Shown one piece after another: positions 13,281 through 25,174 of a stretch of 64,000 bases of DNA. The DNA comes from Whitmania pigra. Its lineage: Eukaryota; Annelida; Clitellata; Hirudinida; Haemopidae. Location: NCBI GenBank assembly GCA_021613335.1, contig JAJTWR010000231.1, forward strand, positions 2,082,501 through 2,146,500, written 5' to 3'. The position numbers and the translations under genes were made by a program. Below the pieces are notes generated by a model that was given only the letters and a program-made list of their open reading frames with translations, was not told where the DNA came from and made no database searches. Position 1 is the first letter of the stretch, and the number at the start of each line of letters is the position of its first letter.

Positions 13281-16200
13281 ATGAAAGTATCTGTATCAAG
13301 CTCAGTGCACAACAGGAACTTTGATGATATTCAGGAGGAGGATATAGATTTTGCAGATAGATGTTCGCCATTTAAGGATCTATTCCACATATCCGATTCT
13401 TATGTCGAATGCAAAGAAAATATGATGGATAACGATTTCCATTCAGAGGCTTCTTACGAGTTTAACGAAAATCTTTCGTTGGGTCTAGATTTGACTCTAG
13501 CTTCGACTTCGCCACTAAGAAAGGAGGACAAAAACGGGAAGAATTCTTCAACAAAAAATCAAATAAGCCGTCAACACCTCAAAAAGCCTTCTTCAGCTAG
13601 AAATTCTTTGAGAGAGAAACAATCTCAATTGAACAACGTAAAAAAGTTCGGAGCTAAGTTCGATTGCGCTGCACCAGACAAGAGTGTCTGGAGTTCCGAA
13701 AATAAATTTTATTCCGACGAGGATGATGATGGAAATGAAGATAGCAATTATTCCGTGTTATCAAAAAACGCTGACGATGTAACCAAAAAAACAAAATGCA
13801 GACCTTTCGCCAAAAGGTAGGTCACTCATAATGTCTCATTTTTGTTTACATAACATTTTCATCTAGATTTTTTAACAGGTTGTGTTGGAATAATGAAGAC
13901 ATGCAGAAAGCTATGGAGTGTGTAAATAAAAAGGAGATGACAATGCGCGGTGCAGCAAAAAAGTATAAGGTGCCCTATAGTACCTTAAAGGACAGGATTA
14001 GGGAGAGAGTAAAGCACGGAACAAGACCAGGTGTAAAAACCATGCTAAATTTGGATGAAGAACTGAGGCTTGTGAGGGTCATTAATGTAAGTATAAAGTA
14101 TTTATTTGAGAATTCTATTTGTTCGTACTTTTCTTGGGATCGAAATGAAATAACACTGTACATTAATCAACCAATCCTAAACCAATGCCATTTATTATTA
14201 CAGTATATGGAAGACTGCGGCTTCAACGTGCAGCGCAAAGACATCAGATCAAAAGCTCATGAAATTCTCATTCTGAAAAATGGAAACACGTCCAGCTCCT
14301 CGATGCCTGGACACAACTGGCTCACTGGATTCTTAGAAAGACATAATGGTATATACTTTATTCTTAATTAAGCAATATTTTCACTTGTATCTGTGGTATG
14401 TATATCTTTTTTTTTTAATTTAGAATGTAAAGTCGACAGATCGCCTAACCGAAGTGTTGTACCTAATGCGGCTTTAAATAAATTCTTTGAAGTTACATCG
14501 CAAGTAAGTAATATTGAAGCAGCAGAATTATATCAAAATAAATATTCTACAGTTGGGAGCATTTTTATTCCAGGTGTACACGATGATACCCACAAACGAG
14601 AGACCCAATCGCATTTACTGTACGAAATCCGTTCAGCTTCCGAGTCTGCCAAAAACCTCCATAATCCTGACCGCTTCTGCCGATGGTTCTCTACTCCCTC
14701 CGTACGTCATTGGAAACTTTGACAGGAATGCCCTTCAGTCAATGAAGCAGGTATGATGAGGAAACATTATGAAATGGCACCGGTTTAAACAACATAATTA
14801 AAAGCAATCATTTAATTCATCAGATATTTCCTGCAGCAGTGTGGGCATCATCTGATACATTCAAAAGTGAAGCTTTATCAGCTTTAGAGGAAAATCATAC
14901 TAAAAGCTGGTTTAGTGATCTATTTTTGGAAAGAATCAAATCGACAACCGGCCACAATAATAACAAAATTCAGGCTTTATTTATAAATATACAAACTTGT
15001 AAGTTTTAACATTTCAATTAATTGTATGTAAAAACAAGTAAATACATTGTAAAATAAAAAGCTTAATTTTCAGCCAATGTGGGGATCCAGCTTGTCGAAC
15101 AGGCCATTGAAGAAAAAGTTCACCTCATTAATATGCCTTCTACTTTCGCAAAGGATCTTCAACCTATCGATTCCTCAGTGATCAACAGCATCGAAAAATA
15201 CGTTCTCAAGTTTCTCAGTCATCTGACGTGCGATGGAAACGAAGATAACATTAAATGCTTAACAAATGCATCTCAAATCGCTAAGGTTTATATAATAAGT
15301 GTTTCAATTTATTAAATCTTATTCAAGTTTTTAAATTATCAGCAAATCAATTTACTTTTTTTTATGCATTTTTCCAGATATTGAAGAAAATTTATGAAAA
15401 AAGCGAGTTGTTTCGGAAAGACATAAAAGAGAATTTTAGGCGGATGGGCCTCTATCCTTTGAAAAGTCAGTATGCTGAAAGGGAAGGAGGTGGTAGAAGG
15501 AAATCAAGTTTCAATGAAAACTTTGCAAGAAAAAAGTCTCCCGAAAGTGATGAGAGTAATGTGAGTTTTCACACTGAAAATCATGATAATTTTATGTAAA
15601 TCATTTATAGCAGCACTATTGATATTTCTAAAGTGACAAATAATTACCACTAAATTTAAATTCAGAATGCTTCAAATTCCGGATTTTCCACGATAAAACA
15701 AACTTATCAAGATCTGTCAAGTTTTGGGTCGGTGCTCTCACCATCATTAAAGCGCCTATTGGCAAGCAAACCCGATGCAAACGACAGTGGAGTGACAAAA
15801 AATTCCTCACTCAAGCGGTCTATGTCCACTTTAGATTATGATGAAGATGCAATTAGACCTAGCAAGTATCGAAAAACGACAAGAAATGAAATTGAAAACA
15901 GCTTGCCAAGTTCTAGTTTATCAGATCAAAACAAAGAAATTACCATAGCCGATTTTCGTGATCCTGACGTAATATCGCGAGCTATGGCCAGTATTATGCC
16001 TGATGTAAAGAAAAATTTTGGCAGCACATTCATAGGCGATTTTGATCAAAACATAAAAAAAGAATATCCTTCTTCTGGATTAAATGGAGGGACATTTGAT
16101 AGCTCTAAATATAGTTCGACGTTTGATAGTACTCTAACAAAGGAGGAGAGAAATTTTGTGGAGGTGGATACAGACATTGCTTTTATAAAAGAGGAAATTA

Positions 16201-16652
16201 TTGAGACCTCTATTGTACCGCTGGAATTTGAGTCACAACAGTTAATAGAAGAAATTGTGACGGAGGAGATGCCTTATTGTGATAGCACTTTCCCAGACTC
16301 TCAAAACAACATAGAACCTATTTCTGGTACAAATCCTAATGACACACAGCAATGCGAAATTAAACCACATTTGAATGCAGGAATCATCTGCCAACTCCAA
16401 ACACCACCGCATGAAGTCGCTGCTCCTATGCCTGGTCCGACCAACACCGTTCTCAATGACCAACTCTCAGTAAATGACGAGATTATCGTATTACAAGGAA
16501 CACCACTGAGAGCAAGTCAGAGGGTGCAGTTGACGATGAAAATTATGATTAATAATCACCCAGCTGAAATGGTCAGACATGTCACACTAAAAGAAGCGCT
16601 TGGGTTGGCAAATAATCCGGCGCTCATTAGTTGTGAGATTTCCGTGATTTGA
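13281..16652 (+). CDS. Pogo-transposase-derived protein A with pipsqueak-type HTH (9 exons, 900 aa)
   Basis: Exons, all in phase with GT-AG borders: 13281-13816, 13879-14086, 14204-14348, 14424-14503, 14574-14750, 14824-14998, 15074-15285, 15378-15560, 15666-16652; total 2703 nt. Residues 1-178 are acidic and low-complexity. Residues 179-248 form a pipsqueak-type helix-turn-helix (MTMRGAAKKYKVPYSTLKDR, then GTRPG). A second DNA-binding half follows, ending MPGHNWLTGFLERH, as in CENP-B/Tigger proteins. Residues about 324-572 correspond to a DDE transposase core (TASADGSLLPPYVIGNF, LINMPSTFAKDLQPIDSS, FRKDIKENFRRMGLYPLK). Where active Tigger proteins have an N.DETG box and LLLDGHSSH, this protein has unrelated residues, so only the last Asp (LQPID) remains and catalysis is unlikely. 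The C-terminal third is acidic and ends with a segment conserved in the downstream paralog (RASQRVQLT, HVTLKEAL). Probably a nuclear DNA-binding protein; its role is unknown. A polyadenylation signal lies 39 bp after the stop. Confidence 0.85.
14628..14731 (+). repeat. 104-bp near-identical block, copy 1 (exon 5 of gene A)
   Basis: This part of exon 5 matches 20885-20988 in gene B at 103 of 104 bases; the one difference is a silent T/C in an Asp codon. Flanking parts of the same 177-nt exon differ at many positions. Confidence 0.95.
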
Positions 16653-16690
16653 ATTTATTTTTAATTTGTTTCGTTGAATTGATTTTCGAT

Positions 16691-16696
16691 AATAAA
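16691..16696 (+). terminator. Polyadenylation signal AATAAA of gene A
   Basis: AATAAA lies 39 bp after the stop codon at 16652, a normal spacing for a short 3' untranslated region. Confidence 0.7.
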
Positions 16697-18327
16697 AAAT
16701 TGCTTTTGACCAGATGGGGAGAGAGGGGGAAAATTAATAATATTAGGGGGGAGAGAATCACATTATAAGGGGCCGCCAATTATGATGGGGAAACCAGATT
16801 ATCAGTTTCACACAGGCGCCGAAACCCGGAGCTAGGTCTCTGCCAGAAAGCCAATTTAGCACATTTTACAAAATGTCTCTTAGTAAACAAATTCAGACCC
16901 GCAAAAAGGATGTCTCAGAACCAGGACCATCATTTCAGCTTTTTCCAAAAGGGCTTACCCTGGTAAAATTGAGGAGCTGACATTTTTTGCTTCCAGCCAA
17001 AATTTAAAGGGGAAAAATCCCGCACAACATGAGGAGATGACCTTTTTGGGTCTAGTGTAAAGTAAGGGCTTAAAACAAAGGAGCAGTTTCTTGATATGGG
17101 GATATTCATAAGGATTTGAATTTCAATCATTCAAGAGTTTGTGTTAAATTGGCAGTTTAAACTATTTCTAAGGAAATAACACCTAATTGCAGAGACTAGC
17201 AATCTTTTGGTATAGGCTGTAATTTGCAATGAATATTGTTTATAATGCTGTTCTAGAACGAACTTTTACAAATTCACCACTTTTAGAGTTGCGTGACAGT
17301 CGTGGAAAAAGCATTTCAGCTCTTTTAAATCTTAAACAGATTTGCCCTTGATCGAGTGTTAACTTTTAAACACACTCTTCAAACTTGTCAAAAATCTATT
17401 CCTTTCTTGATGTAAAACTGTTCATCAAAACAGACTTTCATGTGACTAATGAATTTTTAGGTCTTTTTGATAAATCTGTAATTTTAGTCAACAATGTCAT
17501 CCACATTCACGTTGTCTTCAGACTCAGATTCTGAATCACTACAAGTGAAGGTTTTGGATAAGCACTTTGAGTGTTATTATTTGAATGTTGCTAATATGTA
17601 ACCCTAGTTATTACTATTGTTGTTGCCGTCGTCGTCATCATCATCGTCGTTATTATTGTTTTAGTTGTTTTTATTTTCTGTTTGTTTCACAACATAAGTT
17701 ACATAAATGCTAAAAAAAGATGCGCTCATTAAATAAAATTATTTCATATTAGAAAGGTTTATGAACACTCCTAAAGAATTAAATGCTCTTTAGTGTTCGA
17801 TTTTTATTTTATTTATTTCTGAAAATTTCTATACTATTAATACATTGTATTAAAATATTTAAAAAAAATTGTATATGTGATTAGAGCTAGAAAAGGTGAT
17901 ATATTTAATAAATGTTTACGAAATTTATTTTTTGCAATAATTTGTAGAATATACCAATCTTTAAAAAAAAAGTGTGAATTATATATTTCAATAAATATCG
18001 ATAAATTTATTATCATCCATTTAGCATTTGGCTTATTTTATCACCCATTTTTCTACGAACACTAAAATTTCAACCATGTAACGATATTGTATTAATTATG
18101 AACAATTTTAAAGTCAATTATTTTTTGTTATTTCCGTTTCGATATTTTGAACCCTAGATTTTCTAAGTAGGTGCCTCAGGAGTTATCTTTGCTCACTTCA
18201 TTCATTCGTACTGGGCCATTTTGAGCGAAATTAGCAAGACTTGTGCTTAATAGTTCCCTAATTTTCGCCTGTTTTGTTTGAAAACATTAATCATCTGTTT
18301 TAATTTTATTAAAGGATTTGCCCTTAC
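16697..18327. other. Intergenic spacer between the two pogo-derived genes
   Basis: No gene was seen. It contains one copy of a dispersed repeat (about 16920-17080) and AT-rich sequence with a short CGTCGTCATCATCATCG tract near 17630. The promoter of the second pogo-derived gene should be in the last few hundred bases. Confidence 0.45.
16925..17080. repeat. Dispersed repeat, copy 1
   Basis: Shares TTTCAGCTTTTTCCA and GACCTTTTTGGGTCTAGTGT followed by AAAGT with 37045-37115, and more weakly with 55890-55975. Termini and class are unclear. Confidence 0.5.
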
Positions 18328-21300
18328 ATGGCAAGCAATATCGAAAATATCGAAGGGATTATTAAAGAAGAAGTCATCTATGCAGACGTAGCTGACGTTC
18401 CGGAACTTTATCATGTAGTATCGTCAGGCGATTGCTTCGTACAAGAAGAATGCGCCATAGTAAATGGAGCCGATGTTCAATGTCAAGAAATTGTTATTGA
18501 TACCGAGGACGCTAGCTGTTTTCAAAAGTATGAAGTCGTTGAAACCGATGGGACGTTTGCAAATGTTTATGAATTCGATCCAAACTGCACATCAAACTCC
18601 TCAGCACAATATTTTGCCTTTAATTCTGGTTCGGAATCGTCCCCACATAAAAGAGATGCTTCACAGACAAGCAGCAACAACAGTTTCGACAATAACAACT
18701 GCATTAATCAACATCACTCCAGACACAGATCATATAAAGGCCAAACACTAAAAGAAAAGCAACTTGAATTGAATAATATAAAGCAGTTTGGTTCCAGATT
18801 AAGAAATATTAAACAGGATCAAGACGATTGGTATCCCAATAATGATCAAGATGAACAAGGAGATAACGGAGAATATGGCCAAATTGGTGATGATGACTAC
18901 AAGAGTGACTATGGTTATAAAAGGAGAAATTCTCGAAGATTGTCAAACAGTGAAAAATTGAAAACACCAAAAAAGAGAGCCTTTGCTCAAAGGTTGTGTC
19001 TTGTAAATTCTTCATTGCTGTCCATTTCAAAAAATTAATTATTTTTGGTTCTTGTGGCTTAGTTATGCATGCATTCCAGGAACGGTTGACCAATATTTTT
19101 TACTTACAAGTTTTGTATTTGAATTTTGATATCGCTATGGCTAGTACTGTTTTCCTACTCCAGTATTTAATAGCTACTGATTAGATCCCAGAATTAGGTT
19201 GTTTGTAATTTTGTCCCTGTTGAGATTTTAAAGATATCTGACATCAAATTTTAAACAATAAACAAATTTATATCCATTTCAAGATGGAATGCACTTTATG
19301 TATTAAGCTCAAAGGAAATACTCTGTAATACATAATTTCTAAAAATTTAAAGATTTTTTGCAAATTAATTACACAATTGAACAATAGATTGAAATGGCAT
19401 GATAAAGACATGATGGAGGCCATGAAGAAAGTTAGTGATCACTCAATGACCATTCGTGGGGCTGCTAAACAATTCTGTGTGCCCTACAGTACTCTTAAAG
19501 ACAGGGTCCGTGGAAGGGTGACTCATGGTACAAGGCCTGGTGTAAAAACCGCCCTAAGTTTTGAGGATGAAAAAGAACTTGTCAGGATTATAAATGTAAG
19601 ATGCCAATTTATGAAGTTAAAAGCAATTGTTTGTTATGCTGGGCTTACTTAAATAGTTCTTTCATTACTCCTGATTTCTATTTCTATTATAAGTCACTCG
19701 TGGACATTCAAACCAAATCTACAGATTAAGTAATGTGAATGACATATTTTTATTAATTTCGTTTACTTAAATTTATTCTAGCACATGGTAGAATGTGGAT
19801 TTAACATCCAGTGCCTCGATATCAGAGAAAAGGCTCACGAAATCCTTAAGAGGAACCCCAAACAATGCTCTTCTCAACTCCCGAACATGCCTGGGCATAA
19901 CTGGCTTTCAGGTTTCATAAAGAGACATCCAGGTAATTGGATCATCACATTAATTGCTAAAATAAAAAGTTCTTCTAAAATATTTTATTTCTAATTATTC
20001 TACTGTAATTTACCAGAATTAATTATCATTCTTCACAAAGTACTATTGAACCTTTTAAATTATGTTGTTTAACACATCCCTTGAAATATCTCTATGTCTT
20101 TCAAATTTACTCAAGTATACATCTCTTAATGGATGAGGGATATATTTACTGGTTAATCAAGATGATTTTCAGAAAATGAGAGAAGGTAGACTGATTTGTC
20201 AAATGTAGATGAGGTGCTTGAGCTAGGGTAACGTGGTTAGGTTTTGTGCGTGAGTTTAAAATATTTCTCATGTGCATCTACTAGTTTATTTTTAGAAATT
20301 TTGTGCAAATCTATAAAGTAAGTTGGTGTTTTATTTTAAAGGGCTATAATTCGTTGGTTTAGTTACACTTTTAATTATCTTGCTGAAAAGCTGAGGAAAT
20401 ATTATAAATAAATGAGAACAGAGAGTTTCATAGTAACATTTATTAACATCATAGCTGGTCTTTTGTCACCTTTTATTAACATTGTTCTTTTCCATTCTTG
20501 TTCTTTACTTTATATTTCAATAATGGAGTTCCTCTTGTTTGGGTTATACTTGTTTTGTTATAGTAATTTCGTTAATGACTTAAATGTTGCAGGTCATAAA
20601 AGATTGCAAGTGATTAATGTTTTATTTACAGATGCACAAGTTACCAAATCATCGAGCAGGGTTGCATCGCCAAACACTACAAAGATGAATGGCATGTTGA
20701 AGAGATTCTTTGAGGTTTCTTCAAGGGTTGGTGGTCTGTGATTATATGTTCTGCTTAAATAAATGCTAAAGTGTCACCCTTATTTTTGATTGATCTAAAT
20801 TTTGTGTTACATTGATATTTGACGTAACAGGTCTATAGAGACATTCCCTGCGAAGATAGACCCAGTCGCATTTATTGCATGACGTCCGTTCAGCTTCCGA
20901 GTCTGCCAAAAACCTCCATAATCCTGACCGCTTCTGCCGACGGTTCTCTACTCCCTCCGTACGTCATTGGAAACTTTGACAGGAATGCTATTCAGTTAAT
21001 GCACCAGGTGTCTTGAGATTTTAAAATTTCCAAGGTGCAATTGTACTCTTAATAAAATCATTAAATTAAAACATCTGCACTCAGGCATTTCCCGGCGCAA
21101 TGTTCGTGTCGTCGTCGGATATGTCTCGTGAGAGGCTCTTATTGTGCTGGTTCAAAGATTTTTTTCTTCCAAAAGTAAAGCCACAAGTGATCCACAACTT
21201 ACACAGGCCTCACGTACTCTTTCTGAATCAATCTAATCGTAAGATTTGATAATCTGTAAACTTGTGCTTAATCGTAAATTATGTTAATTTATATATATTC

Positions 21301-23882
21301 TTTCTTGTCTCTTTAGGAAATGTTTCCATTAGATTGGTTGAATTGTCGATAGAAAGGGATGTCGACCTCATCTGCATGCCAGTCAGTTTGACTCAGGCCC
21401 TCCAGCCTTTGAACTCATTGTCTACTTCTCTTGAGCAATGCTTCCAGAAGTGCCTCGATTGGGTTATTCTCAATGGGGTGAATTTGAGCCACAGTTCAAT
21501 AAATAGTGTCATGGGCCATGACCTAAACGATGTTCAAGTTGCTCAGGTGAGATGATAAAACTGTCATAAATTCAGATCAATAGAAGAACATAACTAATTG
21601 AATGTTAAATTGTCTAAAAGGTCTATCTATATTCTAGAGGAATTCAGAAATTTGATGAAAAATTTATCCTCAAAATGATAATGTAAACTTGTAAAGGACA
21701 TATTGCATGTCAAGTATGTTTGGCATGTAGGTTGGACGAATGGGTGACGTTCCTGCATATGGCAGTAATGGCAACAATCGTAGTGTGTATGGTCGAAACC
21801 TGCAGCCTGCATTGCCACAAGCGCCCATGGGAAGAGGCACTATTTAAATAGTTACATGAAGTGCCTCTGGCACCATACAAATGAAGTTACATTTAAAATT
21901 AGCCAAAGTTCAACCCTTACAAGTTTAGATGGTTGCTCAGTGTAATATAATCTAACTTTGCATAAATAATATCAGTGAGTAAAAAAATCCCAGACCAAAC
22001 TGGATTATAGAAAATCATTAGAAATATCATTTATAATCTTAATGGCATAATTTTCATACAAAATAATTTAGGATGAAGTAATGATGATCAATCATTGATG
22101 CACATGATTCACGTTTGTAGACTTTAAAGAAAGTTTTTGACAAAAGCGAGTCATTTAGGGAAGAAATTCAAAAAAACTTCAGCCATACTGGGGTTTACCC
22201 TCTCAACAGTAGAGCAATTTCCTTAGAAAAAATCACAGCTTCCAGCAATGATGATGATTATCTTGGTAATTTCAATGAGTCTTTTGAGGAGAACCATGCT
22301 TCCATGGCAGAAAACTCTGTTGGTGATTACGATCAGGTCCAAGGAGATAGGGTAAATGAAATAAATTGATCAATTGATAGTCACATCACAAAAATCTTAT
22401 CATTTATCTGTGGCACTAGATCCAAGATGAGGGGGGCCTTCACCTTCTCTCAGAACTCTCCACTGCAGTCCGCAATCCTCCAGAATCGTCTTCTTATGGG
22501 ACGAACTATTCGAACCAGCTTGGGCGACACCCCTCAACCTTTAAATACAGGAATCACATGGCATATAATCAAGGTTTGAGCTATTTACTTTAGTATATTA
22601 TAAATGTTAATGCATTTTATTTATCAATAATCCTTATTACAACTTGTTGCGAAAGGAATATTTAATTGGTAATTCTATTTTATAAATATCAGTTGAACGT
22701 CGAGCACCACGAATGAAGCGATCAGCAGCAGGAGAATCTGAAAAGTTCATGAAGAAAATTCTTGGAGAAGGAATGGAGAATGAATATGACAATGGGGATA
22801 GAGAGAGGCCATCCAAAAGGTCAAAAATGATGGACAATGAATCGGATGTGTGCAGTGTCAGCAGCATTGACTCAGAACCTGAGGGATGTGCAAGAACCAG
22901 GCCTATGAAATCAAATCATTCGTCGATACATCAGGACAGGTCAGACTCCTTGTCCAATGACACTTTGTCTGAATACGACACAAGGGAACTCTATAATCTT
23001 CGAGCCGAAGATATTAAACCTTCCGCCAGGTATTCCAAACACCAAAACTCTGGCTCGTACAACATCAACGACACTGACATTATTTCTCAAGCTGTGGCAA
23101 GCATTCTTCCAAAAGAGGAAATGTTCTACTCTGATAATTCAAACATCAAACTACCCACATCCCTTGCCAAGACACCGAAGATCCAATACTCCCTCAGAAA
23201 GCCACACCAGAGAGTGATGCAAAATATGTCTAATGTTCCTAGCCTCCACCATCACCAAGTCCATTATCCTGACCAAACATCCATTGAACAATTCATCCCA
23301 TCGGGTCCAAAATTGGAAGGAATTGCCAACATGGCCATCCAGGAGGAGGTTATAACCACTGACTTGGACCAATATTTTATTCACAATCATCCACAGCTAG
23401 TGTCTGAGGAAGTCACAGTAGAAGAGATAGTCATGGATGACATCGTGACTGCAATTTATGACGAAGAAACTGCGTCCGATAACTTGATCTTTAATGAACA
23501 GGTGATAACCACCGTTGAAGATCCGAACATGCTAAACATAGCGCAGGCGTCCGTCGAAGGACTTCCAGACGTCGACGTGCCCTCCGATGGATTTGAACAT
23601 GTTGCCTCTTCTGTAGACAATTTTGTTGTTGACTATGCGGTCGAACCCTTGCCACTAAAGCAACAGTCCATCCCAAATGAGGATATTATACTGGGGGATG
23701 GGGTATATAAGGCATCACAGAAGGTTAGGATGACTACTCATCTCAAACTGAATAATTGCCTGGTTCAAACTATAAGGAATGTCACACTAAAGGAGGCCAT
23801 GGAAACCTTCCAAAGAAATGACCCAACAGTAATTGAGTGCAATCTGGAGTTTGCAAAATCACAACAAATTTCGATTACTTAA
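18328..23882 (+). CDS. Pogo-transposase-derived protein B, paralog of A (10 exons, 1084 aa)
   Basis: Exons in consistent phase: 18328-18992, 19388-19595, 19782-19932, 20632-20726, 20831-21007, 21085-21238, 21317-21546, 22121-22351, 22420-22573, 22693-23882; total 3255 nt. Exon 2 (208 nt) and exon 5 (177 nt) have exactly the lengths of their counterparts in gene A, so the pair arose by duplication of an intron-containing gene. Residues 222-291 hold the pipsqueak-type HTH (MTIRGAAKQFCVPYSTLKDR, GTRPG), followed by MPGHNWLSGFIKRHP. The DDE-derived core contains TASADGSLLPPYVIGNF but has VLFLNQSNRN where LLLDGHSSH is expected, and LQPLN where the last catalytic Asp should be. No catalytic residue appears to remain. 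The long acidic C-terminal exon ends with a block like that of gene A (KASQKVRMT, NVTLKEAM). The exon 1 donor (GTTGTG) is weak. Intron 7 holds a SINE copy. Probably a DNA-binding nuclear protein; its target is unknown. Confidence 0.85.
20885..20988 (+). repeat. 104-bp near-identical block, copy 2 (exon 5 of gene B)
   Basis: Counterpart of 14628-14731, differing at one silent position. The two blocks occupy the same exon offset (bases 55-158 of 177). Confidence 0.95.
21725..21895 (+). mobile_element. tRNA-derived SINE-like element, family 2, copy 1
   Basis: Starts with AGGTTGGACGAATGGGTGAC and continues through a box-B-like GGTCGAAACC (21791-21800), TGCAGCCTGCATTGCCACAA and GTGCCTCTGGCACCATACAA. 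The same order of motifs recurs at 53780-53950. It lies in intron 7 of gene B, in the same orientation as the gene. Confidence 0.6.
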
Positions 23883-23897
23883 CGATTATTTTGTTAT

Positions 23898-23967
23898 TGG
23901 TAAGAATGCTGTTATGATGCAGGACAGTCTCGACTAATACTTTATATTTTTCATCCTTATCTTACAG
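23898..23967 (+). other. Possible intron in the 3' untranslated region of gene B
   Basis: Soon after the stop codon the sequence TTG-GTAAGAATG looks like a donor, and CCTTATCTTACAG-AAATG at about 23955-23967 looks like an acceptor. AATAAA (23984-23989) follows closely. If spliced, the stop would lie about 15 bases before a junction. Confidence 0.4.
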
Positions 23968-23983
23968 AAATGACGATGTATGA

Positions 23984-23989
23984 AATAAA
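23984..23989 (+). terminator. Polyadenylation signal AATAAA of gene B
   Basis: AATAAA about 100 bp after the stop codon, just downstream of the putative 3' UTR intron. Confidence 0.6.
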
Positions 23990-25174
23990 AACATTTTCTT
24001 GAAATGAAGTCTGGTTCTTAATTCTGTTTAATTTTAAGTCTGGTTGTTACAATTCATTTCTTGATGATAGATAATGCAATTAATGCCGGCTAACATTGAT
24101 TATTACTGAGGCTACGTAAGCGGCTTCAAGTAACAAGTTCGCTTACATAATAAAAGTGCTGGCGGTTTATTTTATTGTAGACTGGATCTGGACAGACATT
24201 GGAAAAGTTAAATGAGAGCTTAGGGACTTTGGTTCAGAGCTGTATTATAAATTGATTTTGGGGCTCAAGTATTTCATTAATTTCATGTTTTGTTTTACTT
24301 TGCAATCACAATAGCTGACAAAGCCTAATACTTTTATTTACATCCAAATTTTGTGCAACGCACTGTATGAGGTAATGTGAACAGCATTAATTTTTTAATA
24401 ACATTTAGATCAATGTATTTCAGCTTGATTTAACTATTTTATTTAATTTTAATTCGAAGCTTTCTTGTCGTTAGAACAGAAAACACACTCTAATTTGTGG
24501 CGCAGGTCGTAAGAGCTAAAATTGTATTAGATAGATGTAGTTCTGAATTATGTGTATCGCAATTAATGACATTATTACCCGTATCTTAAATATTATGTTT
24601 TGACAATAAGTAGAGAGCTCGCCAGCATACTTTTTAACTTGGTTCTTTCGGTTTAAGCCCTACTGGATTGGGATTATTGTATTTTTGTTTGCTTTTTGGA
24701 CTGAAATTGATTTCACATTATTTTGTGATATTTTAAAAATTATTTCCGAATTTTAAAGTGAGATCACTCAGGATTGACAATTTTCAATGTGTCCATCCGA
24801 CAATGCATTGTTAAAATCGTTCGCTGGCTTTCATTAAACATCTATTCGGTTATCGTTCGTGAATGGTTCGGCAACTTTAACAAGACATGTATTTCGTGAA
24901 TATTAGTTGCGATCGTTTTTGATTTCTTTTGTTTTAGTAACACATTGAGGGGACCAAGCGATTTTACAATTCGTTTAATAAGTTTAATACCTCGGTGAAC
25001 TGATAGGACCAAGCATAATATTTTAACCCTCTTTTTCTGGTACTTGCTGGTATTTATAAACACTTAACTAGTTATTAAATCGTTTGGCAATCAAACGTTA
25101 GAAAAGATCTTGTAAAGCCATATTTAAATATTTGTATATATAACCACTTGTGTTGTCGTCGATTAAGTTCGACC
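23990..25174. other. Intergenic region
   Basis: AT-rich, no coding signal seen. Its right end must contain the promoter and 5' untranslated region of the gene starting at 25175. Confidence 0.45.
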
